Assembly (NCBI RefSeq): GCF_902459465.1
Contig: NC_047062.1
Span: 26,281,866-26,345,865, forward strand
Direction of reading: 5' to 3'
Length of the DNA: 64,000 nt
Source: Asterias rubens
Taxonomy: Eukaryota; Echinodermata; Asteroidea; Forcipulatida; Asteriidae
The translations under genes and the position numbers were made by a program. Positions 1 to 11,260 of this stretch are shown here, in pieces. Within the stretch, counting starts at the first letter, position 1. The number at the start of each line of letters is the position of its first letter. Below the pieces are notes generated by a model. That model saw nothing but the letters and a program-made list of their open reading frames with translations. It ran no database searches and was not told the DNA's origin.

Positions 1-370
1 TATGGTTGTTAGTTACATGAGCTTTAGTTTGAGTGAGGAAACTTCGCAATCGTCACCGTTAATCCGTAAGTCAATAGTCATTCAATAACGGAGCATTTTT
101 ATAGAAAAATTGTTTTAAATTAGCTTATTAGCTTTTACAGATTATTCTTTTCACAGTGCATCTTAAGAAAAGGTTTTGAATGTTTTTGGAATTTATGTGA
201 GATTCATTACCTTGCCAAATGTCTTTGCAATGAAATATGTTGTAAAACAACTGCATGATACTGTTGGTAACAGTACCAAACTTAAGTGTTTCTTAGTAAA
301 AGTTGGACACTTGATATTAATAGTGTTATCACTTTTCCATGTAATAATAGGCAGCTGACTTTTTTACCTA

Positions 371-880
371 ATCAAAAAGGTACGGTGGCCCAAAAGGACA
401 TCGCATAACTGTAAACTTGTCGGCATACGTATGCCGTGAAAATATTTGGGAATATGTGCGCATGCTTACGTATGCGCTTGCGTATGGTGGGATTTCGTTA
501 AGATATTCGCGAGTAACGTATGCGAATATGTTTGAGTTGTCGAAAATTTTATTATACTTTGTCGCATATGTTTAATTAAAATTTCTAATATATATCTGTG
601 GATTTTTAGCATCCAGTCTGATCGCGACATCATACTTATTCGCGAATAATTTCTTGACACCGCATACGTATGCGCAAACATTTGCGAATAAATTTGTGAC
701 ATCGCAAACGTATGCAATCAAAAAGGTACGGTGGCCCAAAAGCACATCGCATAACTGTAAACTTGTCGGCATACGTACATGTATGTCGTGAAAATATTTG
801 GGAATATGTGCGCATGCTTACGTATGCGCTTGCGTATGGTCGGATTTCGTATTCGCGAGTAACGTATGCGAATATTGTTC
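371..880. repeat. 346-bp tandem repeat with CGTATGCG palindromes
   Basis: The block beginning ATCAAAAAGGTACGGTGGCC at 371 starts again at 717, giving a 346-bp period; the second copy is incomplete and fades near 880. Both copies are unusually rich in variants of CGCATACGTATGCG and TATGCGAATA, in both orientations, so each unit can form several short hairpins. No reading frame persists. It looks like local satellite or foldback debris. Confidence 0.8.
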
Positions 881-1059
881 TGTATCACCCCCAAAACACA
901 CACAATTTTCATTTCTCCAAGTGCAACATAAACCATGCAGAATATTATGCTCCACCCCCCGCCGGGCAGAGATACCCGTATTTGCTCAAATACAGCTACC
1001 GTGCTTTCTAGTTGGTAACTGTCAAAGACCAGTCTTCTCACTTGGTGTATCTCAACATA

Positions 1060-2153
1060 AACTGCTCACAAAAAGTAAGGAAACTTTTTTCAATACAGTA
1101 TATTTGTTATTATTTAAAACTCTCTTCGTATATGGTATATATCAATGGAAAGCTGAACTGTTCCTCTTTAAAATGATACCACATTTGCAATGATAACATG
1201 TTGCTGAACTTGGCTACACGAATAACAATGAGGCAAAGTCAAAAATCAAATGTACCAAAATTACCGTTGTCTGTGAATGGTCAATAGGTAATGCTCAATA
1301 ATCAAACCGATCAAGCTTTTCAGAACCATTAATGGTTTACACGATGATTTGCACCAGTGAGCTCATCGGACACAATTAACCCTCATCTCATGAAAAACAC
1401 CTTGTTTGATGGGAATTTGCAAGACGATATTCTACAGCCAAATGCAGTCCCATACTTGCAGACTCTTGGACCAAATGCCATATTTTAAGATGACAACGGA
1501 TGCCCCCATCGATCCCTACTGGTGACTGACTACCTGAAAAATGTTGGGGTGCACCGGATGGATTGGCCTGCTAACAGTCCAAACCTGAATCCCATGGAAC
1601 ATCTGTGGGACCAGCTTGGCCTTGCTGTCTGCGCCAGAACCACCAACACATCAACTGTGGCTGACCTAACCAGGTTCCTTAATGAAGAATGGAACGCCTT
1701 CCCTCAGCAGCGCATCACAAGACTTGTGTGCAGCATGAGAAGAAGGTGCCATGCTGTCATCAACGCCTTCGGATCATCCACTTGTTACTGAACTTTTTGT
1801 ATCAATAAAGTGTGTTCAGATCAGTAAGTTGTCTTGCTCTATACCAAACTTCTTGTCTCAATAAAGTGGATTAAGACCAGTAAGTTGTCTTGCTTGTTTG
1901 AATTACAGTATCAATTTGATTGTTCACACAGTAACACAAAATTGCTAATTTTGGCACATTTGATTTGTGACTTTGTCTCATTCTCATTAATGTGGTCAAG
2001 TCCAGCAACATGTAATCATTGCAACTGTGGTATCATTTTATTAAAAGAGGAACAGTTCAGCTTTGCATTGATATACACCATATACAAAGAGAGTATTAAA
2101 TAATAACAAATATACTGGATTGAAAAAAGTTTCCTTACTTTTTGTGAGCAGTT
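1060..2153 (+). mobile_element. Decayed Tc1/mariner-like transposon, copy 1
   Basis: Long terminal inverted repeats open with AACTGCTCACAAAAAGTAAG and close with its reverse complement. TA flanks both ends (1058-1059, 2154-2155), the standard Tc1/mariner target duplication. Similarity between the two ends continues inward past 100 bp (TGATACCACATTTGCAA-type blocks). A second copy in opposite orientation lies at 18161-19235. The body keeps only the 3' part of a transposase, so it cannot be autonomous. Confidence 0.9.
1390..1791 (+). pseudogene. Tc1-like transposase, C-terminal fragment with stop
   Basis: Conceptual translation gives the C-terminal half of a Tc1-family DDE transposase. The first block (1390-1490) ends in an in-frame TAA exactly where the family has FQDDNARPH; here it reads F-stop-DDNGCPHR. 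The following frame contains [17 protein letters not shown], the conserved block with the third catalytic acid (E of PMEHLWD). It ends near GSSTCY at 1791. The N-terminal DNA-binding domain and first catalytic Asp are absent. The cut-and-paste role is known for the family; this copy is dead by truncation plus nonsense mutation. Confidence 0.88.
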
Positions 2154-2639
2154 TATTATGCATAAAATAACATGTGAACATTTGAGCTCAGTTGGTTGTC
2201 GAAGTTGCGAGATAATAAAGAAAGAAAAAAAACCCTTGTCACACAAAGTTGTGTGCGTTTAGATGGTTGATTTCGAAACCTCAAGTTCTAAACCCGAGGT
2301 CTCAAAATCAAATTCTAGGAAAATTACTCCTGTTTTGAAAACTATGTCACTTCAGAGGAAGCCATTTCTCACAATGATTTATATTATCAACCTCTCCCCA
2401 TTACTCGTCACCAAGTAAGGTTTTATGCTAATAAGTATTTTGAGTAATTACCAAGTGTCCACTGCCTTTAATAGCCAAGATCATTGCACCTTAGAAAACA
2501 CGAACCGTTATCACATGACCAACAGACTTCTCTACAACTCCTGGTCTCCAGCACTGATGTACACAGTTCATTGTCTTGCTGCTACACAGCAGTCTATTAC
2601 AAATTAATATAGCAGCTTCAACAGACTTGGTAAACTGAC

Positions 2640-5600
2640 CTTTGCAACACATTCTCGCCCCTCATCTAATAGAAGGCTTTTTGGGGCGCCCCATCGCCAA
2701 ACAAAGGTTTGGATGCAGGCTGATATACCAGATGCCTCTTTGGTCTTCAATGGGAAGAATTCCACAAATTTGGTAAAGTGGTCAGTGAAGGTGAGGGCAT
2801 ACTTGAAGCCTTCCTGTGTGGCTGGCAGAGGTCCTGTACAAGAGTGAAATAGATAAACAAAGCACTAGCGTAACAACAAATTTGTCTGCCTTAAAGCCAT
2901 TGGACACTTTTGGTACAGAAAGGAAAAGAAAAAAGTTCACAGATTAACAAATAACTTACAGGGTTTACAGAAGGTAATGGTGAAAGACTTCTCTTGACAT
3001 ATTATTCCAGGAAATGCTTTACTTTTTGAGAAAACATTAAAACAATATCAATTCTCGATATCGAGAATTACGGATTTATTTTAAACACATGGCATGACAC
3101 GGCGAAACGTGCGGACACAAGGGTGGGTTTTCCCGTTATTTTCTCCCGACTCCAATGACCGATTAAGCCTAAATTTTCACAGGTTTGTTATTTTATATAG
3201 AAGGTGTGATACACAAAGTGTGGGCCTTGGACATTACTGTTATTGGAAGTGTCCAATGGCTTTAAGTAATGGTAAATGTATAATGTTTCGAGTAAGATCA
3301 AAACAAATTCAAAAGACAAAGAGAGAAAAGTACTAAATGCAACACTCTGATCTATTTCCAATAAAGACACTGTTCAAGGTATTTTACCAATGAATTCCAT
3401 TCCCACAAGCTCCAGCGGCTCCGTTGTTTTGATTGCTTTCAACTCTGCTGCCTGGGTCTTAATTTTGTTGGATCGCTGACATCGATCACATGACTTGATC
3501 TGTTTAAAAATAAAGAATAACAAATCTTCAGAGAAAAAAAACATTTATTGTTGTACATGTTGTATTGCAAATTCATCTTTCAATCACATTTAAACCATCC
3601 AAAATAAGTAACCTTCGGGAGGTTTCTACTGCTGACGTTAATTAAATTTACACTTGAAAAAGGTTGCGAGAACACGTGAAAACAAAATCTAGGTACGAAG
3701 TGGGGAAACTTTCTTTTGACAAAAATTACAATCAAGGATATTTTTAAACTATTTGAGAAAGATAGAATGTAAGAAAACATTTCTGGCAATGTTATACCTC
3801 AAAAGAAAACAATGTGACAATGGAGTAGTCATTTATACCCTTTTAGAGGGCACAGCAAAAGAAAGTTATCTAGAAACATATAGGTGTCATTACACAATTA
3901 AACAACCCAACCGTCAATTCATTAAAGTGTCATCCCACTTACAAACTGTGTAATGTCCTGTTTCATTCCATTCCATGTATAATGCAAGGAAATTTTAGAC
4001 AGTGTGGCATTGATACCACTATGTCCTCCTGTTTCTGATGAGTGGTAGTATTTCAGCAGGTCTAGCACCTCATCCTCTTGCAGCACTACCTTCTTCCTTG
4101 GCTTGCTGTTACCACCTGTAATGTAGTACAGCTCACCTCCTAAATTGAAAAAAAAATGACAAGCAATTACTGACTATCTGAGGCCCTTGTTAAATTATAT
4201 TTAAAGGAACACGTTGCCTTGGACCGGTCGAGTTGGTCTTTTAAAACCGTTTGTTATAAAATCGTTATGGTTAGAAAGATGTTGTAAAAGTAGAATACAA
4301 TGATCTACACAAATATGCATCGAAATTGCGTGGTTTTCGTTTTACCTCGTCGACAAACACGGTCGGCCATTTATGGGAGTCAAAACTATGGAAGTCAAAA
4401 CTTTGACTCCCATAAATGGCCGACCGTGTTTGTTCGCGACGTAAAATGAAAACCGTGCAATTTTGAGTGATACTTGTGTGGATCATTATATTCTACTTTT
4501 AAAACATCTTTCTAACCATATGCATTTCATAACAAACGGTTTCAAACGCTTTTCATGGACCAACTCGTCCGATCCAAGGCAACGTGTTCCTTTAATTGAA
4601 TAATATATACAATAAAACCGGGTGAAAATATCGGTTTGGCACAAGAAAAATTGAAAAGAATAAAGGAAGCCCTTATTAATATTACCCCCTGCCCAAAAAT
4701 TGGGATGATTGTAAACAATCAGGTGCGCTGATAGTGCTAGTGCCAGCCAGCATCAGTCCACAGTCCATCCCTCTCTGTCCCATCATTTATAACTAGCCTC
4801 TACTACTACTTTTTCTAGCTAACCCAAAATCATCATTTCCATGCTGTATTTCTTTCTACGTAACTTGCTCTATGGTAGTACTAAACACTGACTCCCCCCT
4901 CAATTGGCGTATCTTTACTAGATTACATTTTGTAGTTGTTACAGTCACACCTAAACATGGAGGAATATTATTCCTCCATGACCTGACTAAGTTACCTATA
5001 CCTAACCCTCAATTTGTTATTTTTGTTATTTTTTTGCAAATTACCTTGGTAATTTTTAAAATTTCATTAAACACTATCTTTGAATAAAACGAAGACAACT
5101 GCGTGCTATAGAGTCATACACAGAGTCTCAAAGAACACTTGTAGTCACTGCAGATGTTTCTTCCATTCCATGTATGGCTTCACCGGGAAAACAGGAAAAA
5201 CTCAAAACAGATGGGGCCAGTTGAAGTCATCGTAGACCGGTGTGTAGTGTGAACATTTCAATGTCTATCAAGTTTTAATATATGTTTGAATACTTCATAT
5301 TAACAAATGAAGATAATTAGGGCATCGGTTGATACATGGCATCATTATTTTTGTCCCCAATTAAAACTAAAAGAAAAAGGCATATTACCGTGAAAACTGG
5401 TTCGTGGAGGATACATCACCATGCGTGTATTTTTTATGCACTGTATTTTTTTACTATAAACGTGATCAAGTAATAAGTATTACTAAATGTGTCTACGCCG
5501 TACGCCCACTCATTTAAATAATTAATATAACCCTATTTAAAACTTGAGCACTTTACTAGACTAGACCCAGTAACTGAGGCGCTGTATTCCTTTGTCGAAA

Positions 5601-5897
5601 TTTTGACATTATCTGCCATACCATGCAATGATGCATGTCACACTAACTAACTAAACAGATAATATCAATTCGAAAAAGGAATACAGCTAGCGCCCGTTTC
5701 CTGTTATCTAGGTCTAAGCACTTACTGATCTCATCGTACGAGTGTTTCTTCGCCTGGCCACGCACAACCCTCTTATGGCTTTCAGAGGAACCTTCTTCGT
5801 ACTTTCCGGTCATCAAATACTTGATTATGTGATTACTTTTTTCACATTGCTGTCGTAGACGCTCCACTCTTTCACCACTACTTGTGGACGCCGCCAT
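2640..5897 (-). CDS. Gypsy-integrase-like (GIN/KRBA2-type) gene, partial
   Basis: Four exons on the minus strand keep one frame: 5897-5726, 4139-3943, 3499-3388 and 2833-2640, giving 225 residues with GT-AG junctions in matching phases. The start is MAASTSSGER, with a good Kozak context (GTCATGG). Residues 90-130 form an integrase H2C2 zinc finger, H-x6-H-x29-C-x2-C, ending SCDRCQR. An rve integrase core begins LVGMEFIGPLP and continues TFTDHFTKFVEFFPL and LLLDEGRE. In Ty3/gypsy-type integrases the first block reads MDFIG, so the first catalytic Asp is Glu158 here; the second Asp (217) is kept. The exon with the catalytic Glu was not found: exon 4 ends at a good donor (AAG|GTCAGT) but the sequence below 2640 is repeats. 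It may be a domesticated integrase gene or the 5' part of a Ginger/GIN-type transposon. Confidence 0.75.
2895..3261. mobile_element. TTAA-flanked MITE, AGCCATTGGACAC subfamily
   Basis: The element starts AGCCATTGGACAC directly after TTAA and ends GTGTCCAATGGCT directly before TTAA, so both terminal inverted repeats and a 4-bp TTAA duplication are visible. It lies in an intron of the integrase-like gene. A related copy is at 24276-24642, including the shared blocks GACGATTAAGCC-like and CGAGAATTACGG. It is non-coding. Confidence 0.88.
4205..4591. mobile_element. TTAA-flanked palindromic MITE
   Basis: The ends AGGAACACGTTGCC and GGCAACGTGTTCCT are flanked by TTAA on both sides. Almost the whole element is an inverted repeat. 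The centre carries CATTTATGGGAGTCAAAAC and its reverse complement, about 50 bp apart, so the transcript could fold into one long hairpin. A degraded relative ends at about 54816. It lies in the first intron of the integrase-like gene. Confidence 0.88.
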
Positions 5898-6609
5898 GAC
5901 AGCGACGAGAGTTCCCCATAGACTTGATTCCAAGTCTTTGCTTTTTTAGTCGTCCTGATAGTCGCTACAAAAACAGCGCCCTCTAATCAACCTCCGTCGT
6001 TAATATTGCGAGGGGGGTACGGTGTGGGGCGTTTTTCGTGGCTGAGAAGCAGAAGAACAGTCTAAGACTTGAAATGAAGTCTACGAGAGCTCGAGCAAAA
6101 CAGTCGACTCAGTCCGGCAATAAAATCGACTACTTCCGCATTTTGTAACACTACCGTATTTGGCAATCCGGATGAGCACGCCAGACATCTGAGACCGCGA
6201 CACGGGGATGCCCCGCCCCTGTAAGATTTGTGCGCGACTGCCATTGGTTTACTGTATTTACACAATTTCAATGTGCAATTTTCAATGTGTAAATTTAGGG
6301 GAGTAGCTGAACTATCCCTGTGGCTTAATTAGTTCACATATTTTTATATTGTTTTATTACCAATTTGCCTTCTATTTAATTTCAAATTTTAAAAGTATGT
6401 AAAATTGTTGTTATTCATGTGAGGACAGTTTAAACCATTTATATCTATCATACAACAATGCCAGTAGACCGTTGGGAAGCGTGTATAAATCATTTTGATC
6501 GTGTTGATTTTTTTTGCAATAGTTCAGATGGTCAGATTCACATTTCCCGATGTTTTTGCAAAATATTTGTCCTGTTATTTTGCTTTTTTGCACAAGCCTA
6601 TGTAGAAAG

Positions 6610-6970
6610 TGTTTTGTTTAAAGACATGCCAGTCGTCTCACTTTTGGTTTACCTCAACATAATTTGCACAAAATAACAAACCCGGCGTGAAAATTTGAAC
6701 TCGTGGTTGAAGTTGCGAGATAATTGTGGAAGAAAAACACCCTTGCAGACAAAGTTGTGTGCTTGATTCCCCCAAAATCTAATTATGAGGTCTCGACATC
6801 AAATTCATTAATATTTTAGTAGAAAATTACTTCTTTCTCGAAAACTACGTCAGAGGGAGCCGTTTCTCACAATAATGTTTTATACTATCAACAGCTCTAC
6901 ATTGCTTGTTACCAAGTAAGTTGTTTTGCAAACAATTATTTTGAGTAATTACCAATAGTGTCGAGTGCCT
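6610..6970. mobile_element. Degraded TTAA-type MITE
   Basis: The family blocks ATAACAAACCCGGCGTGAAA, GAAGTTGCGAGATAAT and GAGCCGTTTCTCACAAT occur in the same order as in the intact copies. The right end is ACCAATAGTGTCGAGTGCCT followed by a mutated TTATAA. The left end has diverged too far to place exactly. Confidence 0.7.
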
Positions 6971-6974
6971 TTAT

Positions 6975-8060
6975 AAATGGCATTGCGGTCTGCCTGTCTG
7001 AGATTAATAAGGGTTTCACACTTTAGGCCAAACCTTAGCCCTGCTGGCGGCCTTACACCGTCTTCCGTATTATCTGTATACGCAGCACAGAGGAAGAGTC
7101 TTACATAGGGCTTAAGGCCAAACCTACAAAAGATGATTTGCTTATTTTCAAACTATGTATTTTGTTTTTGTGTTTTGTTTTTAGAGTTCTGATTGCTCTC
7201 GCACTATTGGCATCAATACGGGATATTTGGGGGCTTTCGACTGGAGCATGGAAAAGGGTGACAAAGATTTTCTCATGGAGGTAAGGGTATGAATTGGGAC
7301 TTCCGGACGCTTGGTGGCAGCAGACTAAAATCCGTTCCTCTCGGTAATGTGCGCATGCTCAGAACTATAAACAATGGAAATTTACCTGCCAAGTCTGCTG
7401 CCACCTAGCGTTCAAAACTCTCAATAATATGAATGCGTTTATTGCGACCCAGAAACGTTCCAACCCCCTAAACCAAGGCCAAATAACCCCCTTATACGCC
7501 AATGGTTGTGCTATAATTGTGTTTAATTATCTGAAAATTTATATTTAAAAGAGGCATTTTCTTGTGGAATTACAAATTAAAATCTTTTCATAAACACGAT
7601 ACATGGCAAAATAATAGCAAAACTGTTGTGGCTGGTAACAATGAAAGCACAATCTCCAGCTAAGTCTTCCATGAAGCACAAAAAGGAGCTCAGCGAAACA
7701 AACAGAGTAAGGTTACCAGCCTGAACTGCCATTTCACTATTACAACTGCTCATTTCTTCAAAAAAGAAAACATTTCTACAATGTTGTCTGCATATCAGGT
7801 CTATGAAATTGGTCCTAGAGATTTGGATCCTTTCAATATTATTGTTTTCAGTCCGGTGACAATTCCAACATAAAATGTGTTTTCTTTGACCGTTTCATAG
7901 TGTGGAAAACAAGCTGCAGTAACTTTCCTGCGGGAGCTAAAACAAGCTACAGGTATCTATCCGTCGGTTGAATAAGGATGTCATCAACCCTAGATCAGAA
8001 AGCGGAAGTTTCATTTTTTTTAAGAAAAAATGGTTACAGCTAGGTTGAGGTTCTGTTAAT
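6975..8060. other. Intergenic, no gene recognised
   Basis: Apart from the short MITE at 7296-7424, I see no reading frame, RNA gene or clear repeat. The stretch is AT-rich single-copy-like sequence. Confidence 0.5.
7296..7424. mobile_element. Short MITE with GGTGGCAGCAGACT ends
   Basis: Inverted ends (GGTGGCAGCAGACT and AGTCTGCTGCCACC) enclose about 80 bp including GTGCGCATGCTCAGAACTA and AAACAATGGAAATTTACC. The same arrangement recurs at 25582-25717. Non-coding. Confidence 0.8.
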
Positions 8061-8064
8061 TTAA

Positions 8065-8330
8065 AGGGAATGTATACGTTTAATAATTTATGGCAGTAAA
8101 AACGTTTGGTTTAGTAAGCCTACAGCTTTCGATATAGTATAAAGCATTGTGAGAGTAATTTCACTTCGAAGCAATGTAGTTTTATGCCCCCAAATTGAAA
8201 TATGAGAAGTGTTACCGCGAAACGTTTCTTGGATTGTGTAATCCAATGGAGGATTTTTCTTTTTGCGCGAACATAACTGCTCCGGATTTTCGGAAAAATA
8301 TAAAAACACGTATTTTCATTTTAAAACATC
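8065..8330. mobile_element. Partial TTAA-type MITE (AGGGAATG subfamily)
   Basis: The left end AGGGAATGTATACGTTT follows TTAA at 8061-8064. Internal blocks (AGCCTACAGCTTTC, TATAAAGCATT, TGCTCCGGATTTTC) are shared with the degraded copy at about 30980-31230 inside the last POLE2 introns. No matching right end was found, so it is truncated. Confidence 0.6.
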
Positions 8331-8910
8331 TACATTTACATTAAATTACGATTAAAACAAACCGAAATGTTTCAAAAACCAAAGGTTAGCCGAATTCAAG
8401 GTAGGAGGGCATGACCTTTTCACTAAGTGTCAAGGTATAAACGAGCAGTTTACTTTCTTTTCTAAAGTTCTAAACGAGACTTTACTTTTAAACTCTTAGA
8501 CCTCCTTGAAAGTGTTTCCTTACCCTTCATACATAATCGATATCGCCGAGGTCAAACAATGCAAATGCACGCATGCGCGCTGCCACCAACTCTCAGCCAA
8601 TGATAAGTCTTCATAAACCTGCACGGACACGGTTTGGGGCTTGTGACGTTATCATCCAAGGGTTTTATATTCCTCATATCATTGTAAAAGTTTGTATCAT
8701 TGCATAATTTAAAATGTTGTTTTCATTTGTAGACATAATGCTTGAATTGTAACTCATTTTCAAAATCATTTCATATTTGAATATCAAAAAATGTGCATTG
8801 TAGAAACTTTAGATTACTCATTAGTATTTTGGTTATTTTATCTAATATTTTATAACTGTTGGTGTTTGTTGGGGTGTTATTGGTGGGGTGTTAGGTGTTT
8901 GTTTTGTTTT

Positions 8911-8995
<85 letters not shown>

Positions 8996-9037
8996 TGAGG
9001 TTTTGTGGTTTTTTTGCGGGGTGGGGGGGGGGGGGGG
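8911..9037. repeat. (GTTGTC)n-(GTT)n microsatellite plus G-tract
   Basis: A GTTGTC hexamer run from 8911 turns into a pure GTT run ending at about 8994. A 15-base G-tract follows at 9023-9037. The long open frames here, of Val, Thr, Gln or Asn, are repeat artefacts. Confidence 0.95.
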
Positions 9038-9039
9038 TG

Positions 9040-9955
9040 AGTAGCTCTTCCAGTGACATGTATCAAATAAATTCCATAACATCCTTGACCAAGTATTGAA
9101 TAAATGTTAGACAGCGTTTTTTGAAAAGATTTCAGTGACAACTGATCATGGTGATCGTATGTTTGTGTACTTTAACCATTTTCTTTGCAGAGTTTGATGT
9201 GCTTGGGGTTGTGCTGCAAGGATAAGCTAGACCATTGAGCTCTATGTGTTACACAGGGTTGTCTGTCTTAAAAGCGTGTGCATTTAAGTTTGTCTAATAA
9301 ACTTAACAGCGGGGGTCATCAAAACATGTTTGTTTTAAAAGATTTTTTTTTATTTTGTCCCAATGAGTCCATTCTAAGTAGTTGGGCCAATCAAAAGTGA
9401 TTGTTATCTTCACAGAATGTGTTACTACACGCTAACACCAATACCTTTATCTAAAAAGCGAGATTCTATCCTATTTAAAAAACAAATTCATTGGTTTGAT
9501 TTGACAAAGCGCTCCTTCTAGCCTTTATAGCTAGCCTTTATAGCCACTGCAGCTGCAAAAGGTATAGGTTTCCTCGCGGTCATTTTCGGAAAATGAACAG
9601 CCAAATAAATTTCCATGCGTTCCTCTCCAGTTTTTACTGGGTTTCAAATTCAGAATTTGGTCATTCAATTTCGTTTTGAGGCATTCAAGTTCCTTTAGCA
9701 CTGTTCAGTTTATCATATCGTCACTCTTTTTCATGACACACAATTTTCATTCAATTTCGCGCGAAAAAATATAATAGAGTGGTGGTTAAATTGGCTGCTC
9801 ATTTGCCGAAAATGACCGAAAACCTATTTTGAGAAAAAATTCCTTTCGATGGAATACGATGTAAATCACTTTTTGTATACCCAAGTGCTCCCGAAGCACA
9901 CACTTAGGCCCCCTATAAAAACTTATTTAAAAATGACTTATTATTTTTGATACAG
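9040..9955. other. Intergenic, no gene recognised
   Basis: AT-rich sequence with stops in all frames. Three loosely similar phrases around 9585 and 9800 (AAATGACCG/GGTCATTTTCGG in opposite orientations) suggest an old inverted repeat of about 250 bp. Nothing else can be supported. Confidence 0.4.
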
Positions 9956-9959
9956 CTTT

Positions 9960-10268
9960 TACTACTTTTTTACTTTTCTCTGTATATCCACCATATAGAG
10001 AACCACTGTCTTTGTGTTTGTTTGTCCTGTTAGTGTTTGTCCATGTCTTTCCATGTGTAACTTTTTGTTGTGTTTTAAATATCCCAGGCATTGTTCTGAA
10101 AACAAACTACGTTTGTATTTACTCACATCCCTGGGGGACTCCACCCTACAAGCTTGCTTTTGGGAGTCCTCCACCACTTAATCTATTGTGTATCTTTACT
10201 ACTCTATGTTATATCTTGTCATCTGAAATGATTGAGTGGAAATAAAACTGAACTGAACTGAACTGAAA
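9960..10268 (+). mobile_element. LINE 3' tail ending in (CTGAA)n
   Basis: The stretch ends in GAGTGGAAATAAAACTGAA followed by a short run of CTGAA units (about 10245-10266), the simple-repeat tail typical of several non-LTR retrotransposon families. No reverse transcriptase frame survives. The assignment rests on the tail and is moderate. Confidence 0.55.
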
Positions 10269-10269
10269 T

Positions 10270-10885
10270 TAATTAAATGTTTGTTCCGAATAATTCCATT
10301 ATTTATTCGAGATAAAATGCTTATAAGTTTTGTATGAACTTTCATTTAAAATATTAGCTTGAGCTATTAAGGCTATACATTATTTTGTATTCATTTATCT
10401 CAGTGTTGCATTTGTTTTTGTTGACTTTGTTAGTTCTTGTAAGCTATACTTTTTAATTGTTTTGGTATGTGGATGATAAAATCAGTTTCATGTTAATAAA
10501 ATGTGTGTTTTTTACTCACTTGTTTTTGTCATGGCTTGTCTTCCCCTGTGTTTGCCTCACCATCAGATTGCCATGGTGCACACCCTCGGGCAATCCCTTG
10601 CACTTCGTCACGTAACAGGATCCTTACAACCCAAACCCTAACCCAATTATTACTGATATCGATTATTGTCTTACCGGACGGTTATCAAGATCAAACCATT
10701 CACCAGAAGCGTAGCCCGTGGTTGGGGCACGGGGGCTGGGCGTTCTTACCCCCCCCCCCTTCCCTGCAAGTTTATTTATTCATTTGACCAAGCATGCTCG
10801 CGCAAAAAACACCAAAAAAAAACACAGATTATGTGCGGAAATTTTGCTATTATTAAACGATCAAACTTCTTAGAGTACTATTATT
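10270..10885. other. Intergenic, no gene recognised
   Basis: No coding or RNA signal. A C-tract at about 10750-10759 interrupts otherwise AT-rich sequence. Confidence 0.4.
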
Positions 10886-11260
10886 AGCTGTTCCGACCTA
10901 CCGTCGGAACAGGTGTTGTTTTCGTCGAGATTTTTTATTATTTAGCTGTTCCGACCTACCGTCGGAACAGGTGTTGTTTTCGTCGAGATTTTCATTATTT
11001 TTATTAGCTGTTCCGACCTACCGTCGGAACAGGTATTGTTTTCGTCGAGATTTTTATTATTTTTATTAGCTGTTCCGACCTACCGTCGGAACAGGTGTTG
11101 TTTTCGTCGCGATTTTTATTATTTTTAGCTGTTCCGACCTACCGTCGGAACAGGTATTGTTTTCGTCGAGATTTTTATTATTTTTATTATTATTATTAGC
11201 TGTTCCGACCTACCGTCGGAACAGGTGTTGTTTTCGTCGAGATTTTTATTATTTTTATTA
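10886..11260 (+). repeat. Hairpin tandem array GCTGTTCCGAC-GTCGGAACAG
   Basis: Six near-identical units each contain CTGTTCCGAC-CTACC-GTCGGAACAG, a 10-bp perfect stem with a 5-base loop, followed by GTGTTGTTTTCGTCGAGATT and an ATT-rich spacer of variable length. Three more units occur at 59114-59262. Confidence 0.95.

Larger units (their letters stand above)
1012..2467. mobile_element. TTAA-type MITE split by a Tc1-like insertion
   Basis: The left piece (about 1012-1059) and right piece (about 2156-2467) are the two halves of one MITE that is seen uninterrupted at 14366-14742, 39966-40328 and 51212-51586. The left piece has the family sequence TTCTCACTTGGTGTATCTCA. The right piece ends GTGTCCACTGCCT and is followed by TTAA. 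The Tc1-like element at 1060-2153 sits at a TA inside it, so the MITE is the older insertion. The extreme left end is degraded. Confidence 0.8.

Noticed and set aside
5898-5933. An extended N-terminus before MAAST in the integrase-like gene
   Set aside because: The upstream codons contain no ATG (the frame begins at a TTG), while the ATG at 5897 has a strong Kozak context and is matched by the related starts at 48412 and 48696.
8842-9141. Long homopolymeric frames (poly-Val, poly-Thr, poly-Gln, poly-Asn)
   Set aside because: They are translations of one GTT/GTTGTC microsatellite in different frames.
10886-11260. A CRISPR-like array of hairpin repeats
   Set aside because: Spacers are short ATT-rich runs without unique content, this is animal DNA, and the same units recur in a related composite element at 59 kb.
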